Origin: Mycolicibacterium fallax
GTDB taxonomy: Bacteria > Actinomycetota > Actinomycetes > Mycobacteriales > Mycobacteriaceae
Direction: 5' to 3'
Assembly (NCBI RefSeq): GCF_010726955.1
Contig: NZ_AP022603.1
Span: 1,178,001 to 1,242,000, forward strand
Length of the DNA: 64,000 bases
The position numbers and the translations under genes were made by a program. The first letter of the stretch is position 1, and each line of letters starts with the position of its first letter. This document shows positions 48,055 through 58,257 of this stretch, one piece after another. Below the pieces are notes generated by a model. The model did no database searches, was not told where the DNA came from, and worked only from the letters and a program-made list of their open reading frames with translations.

Positions 48055-48942
48055 ATGGCCGTTGTCGACGAACTCACCCGCCTCGGCGGCGTGGCGACCC
48101 GAGCGGCGCTCATCGCACGCACCTCACGGCGACAGGTCGACAATGCGCTGGCCGGCGGACAGATCGTGGCGCTGGCGCGTGGCCGTTACGCGGTGCCCCA
48201 GATCCAGGCGGACATCGCCGCCGCCCACCGACTGTCCGGTGCGGTCTGCCTGCTCAGCGCCGCTCTTCGGCACGGTTGGGCGGTCAAGACCCCGCCCAAG
48301 CTGCCGCAGATCGCTGTCCCCCGTAATCGCCGGCTAACCCCGGAGCTGGCCGCCGGCGCCGAGGTGCGACGGCTTCGGCTGGTGACCGGCGATGTCGTTG
48401 ACGGTGTCACGTCCCGGGACCGCACCATCATGGACTGCCTGCGCCTGCTCCCCGACGACGAGGCGCTGGCGGTCGCGGATTCGATGCTGCGGGACGGGGG
48501 CGCCCGGTCCTCGCTGGAGGCCCTGGTGCGCGACGCCCGCGGCCCGGGCACCGCGCGGATGCGGCTGCTGGTCCAGCGTGCTCGCGCCGATGCGGCCAAC
48601 CCATTTGAGTCGGTGCTGCGTGCGATCGGCCACCGAGTTCCCGGGCTGAACCTGCGGCCCCAGGTGGTGATCCGGCGCCCCGACGCCAACATCATCGGTG
48701 GCGGGGCGCGGCTCGGCCGGCCGGATCTGGTCGACGAGGACCTCCGGATCATCGCCGAGGCCGACTCCTTCGAATGGCACGGCAACCGCGCGGCCCTGCA
48801 GGCCGACGCGCGCCGCTACAACGCGTTCACCGTCGCCGGTTGGCTGGTGCTGCGCTTCTGCTGGGAGGACGTGATGTTCAATCCCGATGGGGTCCGGGGC
48901 ATCCTGGCCGCGGCCGTAGCCGAACGTACCGATCGGCGGTGA
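48055..48942 (+). CDS. AbiEi-like N-domain / DUF559-type nuclease-fold protein
   Basis: A 295-residue protein. Residues about 1-50 resemble the N-terminal winged helix of AbiEi antitoxins (VDELTRLGGVATRAALIARTSRRQVDNALAGGQIVALARGRYAVP). Residues about 185-285 resemble DUF559/Vsr-like nuclease folds, with a PD-(D/E)XK-like pattern RPDLVDEDLRIIAEADSFEWHG followed by a Tyr/Phe-rich helix. The middle contains TSRDRTIMDCLRLL. No AbiEii toxin gene accompanies it, so an orphan regulator or nuclease is more likely than a classic toxin-antitoxin pair. The gene lies between two related inverted-repeat elements, and its last codons belong to the second one. Confidence 0.78.
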   Translation: MAVVDELTRLGGVATRAALIARTSRRQVDNALAGGQIVALARGRYAVPQIQADIAAAHRLSGAVCLLSAALRHGWAVKTPPKLPQIAVPRNRRLTPELAAGAEVRRLRLVTGDVVDGVTSRDRTIMDCLRLLPDDEALAVADSMLRDGGARSSLEALVRDARGPGTARMRLLVQRARADAANPFESVLRAIGHRVPGLNLRPQVVIRRPDANIIGGGARLGRPDLVDEDLRIIAEADSFEWHGNRAALQADARRYNAFTVAGWLVLRFCWEDVMFNPDGVRGILAAAVAERTDRR

Positions 48943-49010
48943 CCCCGCACTTTGACCGCCACTTGCACACCACCGGCAGCACAAGTCCCAAACGGTACGT
49001 TCGGCTACGG
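48914..49010. repeat. Inverted-repeat element, copy 2
   Basis: A 97-bp element with perfect 18-bp terminal inverted repeats: CCGTAGCCGAACGTACCG at 48914-48931 and its complement at 48993-49010. Compared with copy 1 one stem base pair differs, and both arms carry the matching change. The left arm overlaps the end of the AbiEi/DUF559 gene (stop 48940-48942); the right arm ends 4 bases from the sdhB stop codon. Confidence 0.9.
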
Positions 49011-49014
49011 CTGG

Positions 49015-49764
49015 TCAGTCGGCCTTGCCGCGCAGCCGGGCCCGCAGCACCTCCCGGTTGACCGCGGCGATCGCGGTCATCGGGATGTTCTCCGGGCAGA
49101 CCTGCACGCACTCGCCGTAGCTGGAGCACGGCCCGAACTGCTCCTGCATCGCCCCGGTCAGCGCTTTGGCCCGCCGGCCGCGTTCGGCCCGGCCCCGGGT
49201 GACGGTGCCCAGGTGCAGCAGCTTGGCGCCGGCGAACAGGTGCGCGGCGCCGTTCGGGCAGGCCGCCACGCAGGCCCCGCAGCCGATGCAGGCGGCGAAG
49301 TCCAGCGCGTATTCGGCGGCCTCCTTGGGCAGCGGTTCGGCGTCGGCGTCCGCGGCGGTCCCGGCGTCCAGGCCGATGTGGCCGCCCGCGGTGATCATCG
49401 CGTCCAGCGCGGACCGGTCCACCACCAGGTCGCGCAGCACCGGGAACGCCGCCGAGCGCAGCGGTTCGATCCGGATGCGGTCCCCATCGGCGTAGGACCG
49501 GACGTGCTGGCGGCAGGACGGGGTGTTGGGCACCGGGCCGTGCGGCCGGCCGTCGACGGTCACCCCGCAGGACCCGCACACCCCCTCCCGGCAGTCCGAG
49601 TCGAAGGCCACCGGGTCCTGCCCCGCGGCGACCAGGGCGTCGTTGAGCCGGTCGAGCAGTTCCAGCAGCGACATCTCGGCGGTGGCGTCCTCGATCGGGT
49701 AGCGCTCGAAGCGGCCGGCCGAGGCGGGGTCGCGCTGGCGCCAGATCTCCAGGGTCAGTTTCAT
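49015..49764 (-). CDS. sdhB: Succinate dehydrogenase/fumarate reductase iron-sulfur subunit
   Basis: The 249-residue subunit carries electrons from SdhA to the membrane anchor. It has the 2Fe-2S motif DCREGVCGSCGV with a later Cys in PSCRQH (residues about 60-85). The C-terminal cluster motifs are CIGCGACVAACPN and CSSYGECVQVCPE. It is most similar in layout to the Rv0247c-Rv0249c (Sdh1) operon of M. tuberculosis. ATG 49764 starts 4 bases after the sdhA stop. The gene converges with the AbiEi/DUF559 gene, and element copy 2 lies between them. Confidence 0.94.
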   Translation of the reverse strand: MKLTLEIWRQRDPASAGRFERYPIEDATAEMSLLELLDRLNDALVAAGQDPVAFDSDCREGVCGSCGVTVDGRPHGPVPNTPSCRQHVRSYADGDRIRIEPLRSAAFPVLRDLVVDRSALDAMITAGGHIGLDAGTAADADAEPLPKEAAEYALDFAACIGCGACVAACPNGAAHLFAGAKLLHLGTVTRGRAERGRRAKALTGAMQEQFGPCSSYGECVQVCPENIPMTAIAAVNREVLRARLRGKAD

Positions 49765-49768
49765 CGGC

Positions 49769-51723
<1,955 letters not shown>

Positions 51724-51727
<4 letters not shown>

Positions 51728-52512
51728 CTCAGCCACCCGGCCTGAACCGCGATCGGGATGCTCATGTTGGCGACCATCACCGCGCCGGCCAGCAGTCCGC
51801 CGGCTGCGATGGCCAGCTGCCGGGTGCGCCGCCCGGTCACCCCGAGATCGCTGACCGCGGTGTACAACCCGTGCGCCAGGTGCGCGCCGAGCACCAGCAT
51901 CGCCAGCAGGTAGAAACCGGCCACGGCGGGGCGCTCGAAGCTGGCGACCAGGTTCGCGTAGGCGGCGCTGGAGCTGGTCGTGGCCGGGGTGAACGCGCTC
52001 GATGCGGCCGGGCCGGTGCCGGTGGTCAGGTCGAGAATGTGGAAAACGATGAAGGCCAGCAACACGATTCCGCTGACCGCCATGGTGCGGGCGGTGAAGG
52101 ATCGCAGCCCCCGCAGGCCGCGGCGACGGAACGGTCCGCGGGCCCGCCGGGCCCGCGCGGCGAGCACCGCGGCGGCCCCGACGTGCGCGACCAGGCAGGC
52201 CGCCAGCACCACCCGGAACAGCCACAACGCGCCCTGGTACGGCAGCAGCGGCTCGGCCAGGGTCCGCAGCCAGTGCGCGTAGGCGTCGAAATGCTCTGCC
52301 CCGGTGTAGATCTTGAGGTTGCCGATCATGTGCACGAAGACGAACAGCGCGAACACCACACCGGTTACCGCCATTACGATCTTCAGGCCGATGGTCGACG
52401 GCCGCCACCGCAGCCGCACGCCGGGGGGAATCAGCGCCGGCCGGCGGGGCACCTCGTGCCCGGCGTCGGCGGCATCGGCCACCGCAGACCCCTGCCCACC
52501 CGAGGCGGTCAT
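51724..52512 (-). CDS. sdhC: Succinate dehydrogenase cytochrome b-type membrane subunit
   Basis: A 262-residue membrane anchor with five predicted helices, including IGLKIVMAVTGVVFALFVFVHMIGN (with a haem-ligand-type His), GALWLFRVVLAACLVAHVGAAAVL, MAVSGIVLLAFIVFHILDL and GFYLLAMLVLGAHLAHGLYTAV. This is the diheme, single-anchor B-type arrangement seen in Rv0249c-like Sdh1. ATG 52512 starts a cytosolic, charged N-terminus of about 45 residues. It heads the sdhC-sdhA-sdhB operon. Confidence 0.92.
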
Positions 52513-52577
52513 TGCATCACTCCCTACGCCATCGCCTGCAACGAAAACTACACCCCGTCGTAGCGACCCGCCCGGGA

Positions 52578-53843
52578 TCAGCGCGGAACCCGCGGGCCGG
52601 CCCCGACGGCGTCGGCGACCAGCTGGACCAACCCGCCGAGCAGCGGCGCCCGCAGCAACCAGCCGGTCACCGCCCAGCCCAGCGACAGGTGCTCCAGCGC
52701 CGCGCCGAGGGCCCGGGTGCCGTCCACGCTCAGCCCGTCGGCGCCGGTGTACCGCAGCCGGTGCAGCGCCGGGCGCACGGCATCGGCGTCGACGATCTGC
52801 AGCGCCACCGGCGCCCGGGCCGCCAGCCAGCAGCCGAGCCGGCTGCACGGGTCACAGCCGCCGGCGACATACAGCCGGGCCGGCTGCCGCAGCCGGCTCG
52901 GTGTCCACCGCGGCAGCCAGTCGGTCACGGTGCCGCGGTAGGCCGTCCAGTCGGCGCCGAACCGCCGCACCAGGTCGCCCCGTTCGCTCCAGCCGGCCAG
53001 GCCGGCGCCGAAGACCGCGCCCGCCCCGGCGATCGCCGCCAGTTCGGGGGCGGCGAACACCGCCGCCCCGATCAGCAGCAGGGTCACCGCGCACAGCTGC
53101 ATCGGGTTGGCCAGATAGGCGTACGGCCCGCTGCGGACCAACCGGACCGGCGGATCCCACGGATACGGCGTCCCGCCGCCGCGGACGAATTCGGCGACCG
53201 CCGCCAGCGCGATCACCAGCACGATCAGGCCGAGCTGGGCGGCGACCAGATCGGCCGGCCCGCCGAATTGCGCCCACAGCTGCGACCAGGACCGCCCGGT
53301 GCCGGCGAAGGCGATCGCGGGCAGCAGAAATCCGGCGGTCGCACCGAACAGCGCCACCTGGCCCGCGGCGCGCAGCCGCAGGCCGGTGCCGCGGTCGGTG
53401 AGCACGCCGAGCAGCACACCGGGGATCAGGCACAGCCCGACCGTGGCGAGCTCCCCGATCCACCACCGCGGCGCCAGGGTGACCAGCGGGTCGAGCACGC
53501 CCATCACCAGGGCGTCGAAGGCCACCAGCAGGCCCGCGCACAGCGCCGGGCGCAGCCACGGGGTCAACAGGATCGGCACCGCACCCCACAGCAGCGCCCA
53601 GCCGGCGACCACGTCGACGGGAACCTGCGCCCACATCGCGCCGGCGGTGCCGAAGTGCCAAGCCCCGGCCGCCACCGCGACGGCGTTGACCGCCAGCAGG
53701 CCCACCAGGTTCCACAGCGCCGCCAGCACCGCGGCGCCGCGCCGGCGCGGATCGGGGGTGAGCAGCCAGAGCACCGCGGTCAGCAGCACCGGGGTGAGGA
53801 CCGCGCCGGTGCGCAGCACGCCCACGTCCAGGCCGGTGGTCAC
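52578..53843 (-). CDS. Membrane methyltransferase-like protein with C-terminal DCC-type domain
   Basis: A 421-residue protein with about eight membrane helices. A segment typical of isoprenylcysteine/phospholipid methyltransferases follows (PYPWDPPVRLVRSGPYAYLANPMQL, then VRRFGADWTAYRGTVTDWLPRW). The last about 105 residues begin ARLYVAGGCDPCSRLGCWLAAR, resembling the CxxC of DCC/DUF393 thiol-oxidoreductase-like domains. The substrate is unknown. GTG 53843 overlaps the upstream gene's stop (GTGA), so this gene ends the run pup-prcB-prcA-SRPBCC-this gene. Confidence 0.72.
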   Translation of the reverse strand: MTTGLDVGVLRTGAVLTPVLLTAVLWLLTPDPRRRGAAVLAALWNLVGLLAVNAVAVAAGAWHFGTAGAMWAQVPVDVVAGWALLWGAVPILLTPWLRPALCAGLLVAFDALVMGVLDPLVTLAPRWWIGELATVGLCLIPGVLLGVLTDRGTGLRLRAAGQVALFGATAGFLLPAIAFAGTGRSWSQLWAQFGGPADLVAAQLGLIVLVIALAAVAEFVRGGGTPYPWDPPVRLVRSGPYAYLANPMQLCAVTLLLIGAAVFAAPELAAIAGAGAVFGAGLAGWSERGDLVRRFGADWTAYRGTVTDWLPRWTPSRLRQPARLYVAGGCDPCSRLGCWLAARAPVALQIVDADAVRPALHRLRYTGADGLSVDGTRALGAALEHLSLGWAVTGWLLRAPLLGGLVQLVADAVGAGPRVPR

Positions 53844-54784
53844 CGTGGCGGCGACCCGGCGCCGAGGTCGATGGCGTCCAGCAGATAGTCGGCGGCGCGG
53901 CCGGCGACGAACTGCTCGATCGGCCCGAAGTACCAGCCCGGGGCCAGCCGCCGGGTGAACCGCAGGGTCCAGCTGATCTCGGTTCCACCGGCCGGCAGCG
54001 CCCGCCAGTGCACCTCGCTGGTCCGCCACGCCAGCCAGCTGGCCAGCGGGGTGTGGTCGGCGACGGTCGCGAACGTCACCGACTCCGGGCCGGACTCGGC
54101 GACCCGCAACTGCAGCGCGCTGGCGTGCTCGCCCCAGTGGTGGGCCGCCACCCCGGGCGGGCGGTGGTGCGCCCCGGCGAACCGGACGCTGCGCTGGTCG
54201 CCGGGGTCCAGCCCGCCGGCGTCGTCGATCGGCGCCGGGAAGCCCAGCGCCAGCACCCCGCCGGGCCGATGATCGGCGAATCGCAGCGGCCGGGCCAGCG
54301 CCGCCCGAACCTCGTCGGGGCTGGCCGCCACCACCCGGGATTCGGTCACCGACTGGTCATCGGGCAGCGTCAGCGCCGGGGTGACGCCCTCCAGCGCGGT
54401 CAACAGCAGCAACGCGGGCACCACAACCACCTGGGCGCGGCCCCCGCCGCGGCGCGACCACTGCACCAGCGCCGCCACCATCAGGCCGACGGCGTAGCAC
54501 AGCGGCGCGGCGATCAGGACGCAGACGAAGCCCTCGCCGAGCACCGGCATGGCCAGCAGCAGCGCCAGGGTGATCCCGCGCAGGGTCATGCCAATCAGGT
54601 TCTTCGACGGTGCCGACAGCGCCAGCACCAGCGCGAAGACCGTCGGTATCCCGAGGTAGAACGCGGCGGTCTGGCCCAGCCCGATGCCCCTGATCAGCCG
54701 CACCGCGATGACGCCGACGGCCAGCGCCAGAATCAGCGCGGCCAGCCGCCATTGCGCGGGACTCGGCCGGTACGCGGTGCTCAC
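53840..54784 (-). CDS. Membrane protein with SRPBCC-like C-terminal domain
   Basis: A 314-residue protein: four or five membrane helices in residues about 10-135, then an SRPBCC/polyketide-cyclase-like domain of about 160 residues (ESRVVAASPDEVRAALARPLRFADH to EVHWRALPAGGTEISWTLRFTRRL). No specific function is recognised. GTG 54784 is taken as start; an in-frame TTG at 54790 would add two residues. It begins 10 bases after prcA and overlaps the next gene by GTGA, so it may be co-expressed with the proteasome genes. Confidence 0.75.
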   Translation of the reverse strand: MSTAYRPSPAQWRLAALILALAVGVIAVRLIRGIGLGQTAAFYLGIPTVFALVLALSAPSKNLIGMTLRGITLALLLAMPVLGEGFVCVLIAAPLCYAVGLMVAALVQWSRRGGGRAQVVVVPALLLLTALEGVTPALTLPDDQSVTESRVVAASPDEVRAALARPLRFADHRPGGVLALGFPAPIDDAGGLDPGDQRSVRFAGAHHRPPGVAAHHWGEHASALQLRVAESGPESVTFATVADHTPLASWLAWRTSEVHWRALPAGGTEISWTLRFTRRLAPGWYFGPIEQFVAGRAADYLLDAIDLGAGSPPR

Positions 54785-54794
54785 CGGCAAAACG

Positions 54795-55541
54795 CTACTC
54801 GGCGGCCGGGGACTCTTCCGTCACTTCTTCGGGCGCCGGATCCGGCACCGGCAGCAGCGCTTCCAGCGCGGCGCCGGTGATCCGGCGGAACGCCCGGCGG
54901 GGCCGGTTGGCGTCGAGCACCGCGACCTCCAGGTTGCCCGCCCCGAGCACCCGTCGCTCCCCGTCGGCGCCGGTTTCCAGCGCGTGCACGGCGACACCGA
55001 CTGCGTCGGCCAGCGCGGCGTTGGGCAGGTAGCTGTCCTTGAGCGCGGCGGCGATCGGCTCGGTGGAGCCGCCCATCACCACGAACTCCGGTTCGTCGGC
55101 GATCGAGCCGTCGTAGGTGATCCGGTACAGCTCAGGGGGTTTGGACTCGCCGTAGTGGGCAACCTCGGCGACGCAGAGCTCCACCTCATACGGCTTGGCC
55201 TGCTCGGTGAAGATGGTGCCCAGCGTGGAGGCGTACCGGTTGGCCAGTTGCCGGCCGGTCACGTCGCGGCGATCGTAGGTGTAGCCGAGCGTGTCGGCGA
55301 GCTGAATGCCGCCGCGGCGCAGGTTGTCGAACTCGTTGAACCGGCCGACCGCGGCGAAGCCGATCCGGTCGTAGAGTTCGCTGACCTTCTGCAGCGACCG
55401 GGACGGGTTCTCCGCGACGAACAGCACCCCGTCGGCGTAGGCCAGCGCGACGACGCTGCGGCCGCGGGAGATGCCCTTGCGGGCAAGCTCGCTGCGCTCC
55501 CGCATGGCCTGCTCGGGTGAGATGAAGTACGGGAAGCTCAT
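54795..55541 (-). CDS. prcA: 20S proteasome alpha subunit PrcA
   Basis: A 248-residue alpha-type subunit that forms the outer rings and gate of the actinobacterial 20S proteasome. The N-terminal gate helix region is [33 protein letters not shown], and the core includes [25 protein letters not shown]. The C-terminus is acidic and Glu/Pro-rich. No N-terminal catalytic Thr, as expected. ATG 55541 overlaps the prcB stop (ATGA). Confidence 0.96.
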   Translation of the reverse strand: MSFPYFISPEQAMRERSELARKGISRGRSVVALAYADGVLFVAENPSRSLQKVSELYDRIGFAAVGRFNEFDNLRRGGIQLADTLGYTYDRRDVTGRQLANRYASTLGTIFTEQAKPYEVELCVAEVAHYGESKPPELYRITYDGSIADEPEFVVMGGSTEPIAAALKDSYLPNAALADAVGVAVHALETGADGERRVLGAGNLEVAVLDANRPRRAFRRITGAALEALLPVPDPAPEEVTEESPAAE

Positions 55542-56416
55542 GACTGCTCCCGAATGTCGGTGTGCGGGCCGTGCGTTCGGCGCACGCTGGTGCGCTCGCG
55601 GCCGGCGATGATGCCCCGGGCCAGTTCGGCGATCCGCTCGGTGGGCACCTCCTCGGCGCCGTCGGCGCCGATGGTGACCGCGGTCGGGAAGATCCCGCGG
55701 ACCAGGTCCGGTCCGCCGGTCGCCGAGTCGTCGTCGGCGGCGTCGTAGAGTGCCTCGATCGCCGCGGCCAGCGCGGAATCCCCGTCGGCCACAGCCGAAT
55801 ACAGCTTCTTCAACGAGGACCGGGCGAACAGCGAGCCGGAGCCCACCGAGTGGTAGCCCTCGTCCTCGATGTTCCAGCCGCCCGCGGCGTCGAACGACAC
55901 GATCCGCCCGGCGTCGGCACCGTCGGGATCGTCAAGGTCATAGCCGACCAGCAGCGGCAGCGCGACGAAACCCTGAAGGGCCGCACCGAGATTGCCGCGC
56001 ACCATGTTGGCGAGCCGGTTGACCTTGCCCGGGAAGCTCAGCGCGACGCCCTCGAGCTTCTCGTAGTGCTCCAGTTCGACGGCGTACAGCCGGGCGAATT
56101 CCACCGCGATGGCCGCGGTTCCGGCGATGCCGGTCGCGGTGTAGTCGTCGGTGATGTAGACCTTCTGCACGTCCCGGCTGGCGATCATGTTGCCCTGGGT
56201 GGCCCGCCGATCACCGGCGATCAGCACACCGCCGGGGTATTTCACCGCGACGATGGTGGTGCCGTGCGGCAGGTCGGCCCCGCTCATCGTCGTCGATCCG
56301 GTCGGCAGCAGCTGGGGAGCCTGCCGGCGCAGCAGGTCGGTGAACGAGGACAGATCATTGGCCGATCCGGTGAACAGTGCGCTGGGGTCCGGGCGTTCGT
56401 GAGACGACCGGGTCAC
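55538..56416 (-). CDS. prcB: 20S proteasome beta subunit PrcB
   Basis: A 292-residue proteolytic subunit with a 52-residue propeptide that is removed autocatalytically to expose Thr53 in [10 protein letters not shown]. The catalytic-site Asp and Lys are visible in [21 protein letters not shown]. Start GTG 56416 overlaps the pup stop (GTGA), so Pup and the protease are translationally linked. M. tuberculosis PrcB is Rv2110c. Confidence 0.96.
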   Translation of the reverse strand: MTRSSHERPDPSALFTGSANDLSSFTDLLRRQAPQLLPTGSTTMSGADLPHGTTIVAVKYPGGVLIAGDRRATQGNMIASRDVQKVYITDDYTATGIAGTAAIAVEFARLYAVELEHYEKLEGVALSFPGKVNRLANMVRGNLGAALQGFVALPLLVGYDLDDPDGADAGRIVSFDAAGGWNIEDEGYHSVGSGSLFARSSLKKLYSAVADGDSALAAAIEALYDAADDDSATGGPDLVRGIFPTAVTIGADGAEEVPTERIAELARGIIAGRERTSVRRTHGPHTDIREQS

Positions 56417-56607
56417 TGGCCACCCTTTTGCACATAGGCGCGGACGAAGTCCTCGGCGTTCTCCTCGAGGATGTCGTCGATCTCGTCGAGCAGGTCGTCG
56501 GTCTCCTCGGTCAGCTTCTCCCGACGCTCCTGACCGGCGGCCGAGCTGCCGGCCAGCTCGTCGTCATCGCCGCCGCCACCTCCGGCGCGCTGCTGCTCCT
56601 GGGCCAT
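56413..56607 (-). CDS. pup: Prokaryotic ubiquitin-like protein Pup
   Basis: A 64-residue, intrinsically disordered modifier ending GGQ, so its C-terminal Gln must be deamidated by Dop before PafA can ligate it. The Mpa-binding coiled-coil segment is the region [21 protein letters not shown]. The N-terminus is Gly/Asp-rich. GGGAGG-like sequence precedes the ATG at 56607. A 54-base interval separates it from dop upstream. Confidence 0.97.
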   Translation of the reverse strand: MAQEQQRAGGGGGDDDELAGSSAAGQERREKLTEETDDLLDEIDDILEENAEDFVRAYVQKGGQ

Positions 56608-56661
56608 CGCTGCCTCCCGGTCGAGTCGTCAAGTTCCTTCACCCTACCGGGCGAGCACCGC

Positions 56662-58158
56662 TCAGGACGTCAGCTGGTCGACGAGTTCGGCCGCGCTGTC
56701 GACCGAATCCAGCAGCGCACCGACATGGGCCTTGCTGCCCCGCAGCGGCTCCAGGGTGGGAATCCGCACCAGCGACTCGCCACCGAGGTCGAAGATCACC
56801 GAGTCCCAGCTGGCCGCGGCGATGTCGGCACCGAACCGGCGCAGGCATTCGCCGCGGAAGTAGGCGCGGGTGTCGGTCGGCGGGTTGGCGACGGCGTCGA
56901 GCACCTGCTGCTCGGTGACCAGCCGCTGCATCGACCCGCGAGCGACCAGCCGGTTGTACAGGCCCTTGTCCAGCCGCACGTCGGAGTACTGCAGGTCCAC
57001 CAGCTGCAGCCGGGGCGCCGACCAGCCCAGTCCCTCGCGGGTCCGGAAGCCCTCCAGCAGCCGCAGCTTGGCCGGCCAGTCCAGCAGGTCGGCGCACTCC
57101 ATCGGGTCGCGCTCGAGCAGGTCCAGCACCCGGGCCCAGGTCGCCACGACGTGCTCGGCGCGCGGGTCCGGGTCGCGGCGGTCCAGCATCTTGGCCACCC
57201 GATCGAGGTAGATGCGTTGCAGCGCAAGGCCGGTCAGCTCCCGCCCGTCGGCGAGCGCGACGGTGGCCCGCAGGCTGGGGTCGTGGCTGATCACGTGCAC
57301 GGCGTGCACCGGGCGGGCCAGCGCCAGGTCGGACAGATCCGCGCCGTCCTCGATCAGGTCCAGCACCAGCGCGGTGGTGCCGACCTTGAGGTAGGTGGAG
57401 GTCTCGGCCAGGTTGGCGTCACCGATGATGACGTGCAGCCGGCGGTATTTGTCGGCGTCGGCGTGCGGTTCGTCGCGGGTGTTGATGATGCCGCGCTTGA
57501 GGGTGGTCTCCAGCCCGACCTCGACCTCGATGTAGTCGGCGCGCTGGGACAGCTGGAAGCCGGGCTCGTCACCGGAGGCCCCGATGCCGACCCGGCCCGA
57601 CCCGACGATCACCTGGCGCGAGGCGAAGAACGGCATCAGCCCGGCGATCACCGCGTTGAACGGGGTGGCCCGGCTCATCAGATAGTTCTCGTGGGTGCCG
57701 TAGGAGGCGCCCTTGCCGTCGACGTTGTTCTTGTAGAGCTGCAGCCGGGCGGCGCCCGGCACCGAGGAGGCGAACCGGGCCGCGGCCTCCATCACCCGCT
57801 CCCCCGCCTTGTCCCAGATCACCGCGTCCATCGGGTCGGTGACCTCGGGCGCGGAGTACTCCGGATGGGCGTGGTCGACGTAGAGCCGGGCACCGTTGGT
57901 GAGGATCATGTTGGCCGCACCGATCTCGTCGGCGTCGATGATCGGCGCCGGCCCCGAGGATCGGCCCAGGTCGAAGCCGCGGGCGTCGCGCAGCGGAGAC
58001 TCCACCTCGTAGTCCCACCGGGTGCGCTTGGCGCGCGGCACCCCGGCCGCGGCGGCATAGGCCAGCACCGCCTGGGTGGAGGTGATGATCGGGTTGGCGG
58101 TCGGGTCGGTGGGCGAGGAGATTCCGTATTCGACCTCGGTACCGATGATCCGTTGCAT
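56662..58158 (-). CDS. dop: Pup deamidase/depupylase Dop
   Basis: Dop deamidates Pup-Gln to Pup-Glu and also removes Pup from substrates. The 498-residue protein is a paralogue of PafA. It starts [23 protein letters not shown], has the Dop-specific loop region between about residues 37 and 75 ([22 protein letters not shown]), and [15 protein letters not shown] and [20 protein letters not shown] motifs. ATG 58158 is used because it begins the conserved N-terminus; a longer upstream frame overlaps the mpa 3' region only loosely. Confidence 0.95.
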   Translation of the reverse strand: MQRIIGTEVEYGISSPTDPTANPIITSTQAVLAYAAAAGVPRAKRTRWDYEVESPLRDARGFDLGRSSGPAPIIDADEIGAANMILTNGARLYVDHAHPEYSAPEVTDPMDAVIWDKAGERVMEAAARFASSVPGAARLQLYKNNVDGKGASYGTHENYLMSRATPFNAVIAGLMPFFASRQVIVGSGRVGIGASGDEPGFQLSQRADYIEVEVGLETTLKRGIINTRDEPHADADKYRRLHVIIGDANLAETSTYLKVGTTALVLDLIEDGADLSDLALARPVHAVHVISHDPSLRATVALADGRELTGLALQRIYLDRVAKMLDRRDPDPRAEHVVATWARVLDLLERDPMECADLLDWPAKLRLLEGFRTREGLGWSAPRLQLVDLQYSDVRLDKGLYNRLVARGSMQRLVTEQQVLDAVANPPTDTRAYFRGECLRRFGADIAAASWDSVIFDLGGESLVRIPTLEPLRGSKAHVGALLDSVDSAAELVDQLTS

Positions 58159-58257
58159 GCTCCCAGGGTATCGGTGCGCGACGGCCACCGGACCGGCGGC
58201 CGGATCGGCGGGACCAACCCGGGGCCGTCGACCCCGGGCCGGACCGCCGAACCGTCG

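Noticed and set aside
47910..49010. Insertion sequence carrying a transposase
   Set aside because: The enclosed gene has AbiEi/DUF559-like features rather than a DDE or other transposase domain, and no target-site duplication is evident beside the elements.
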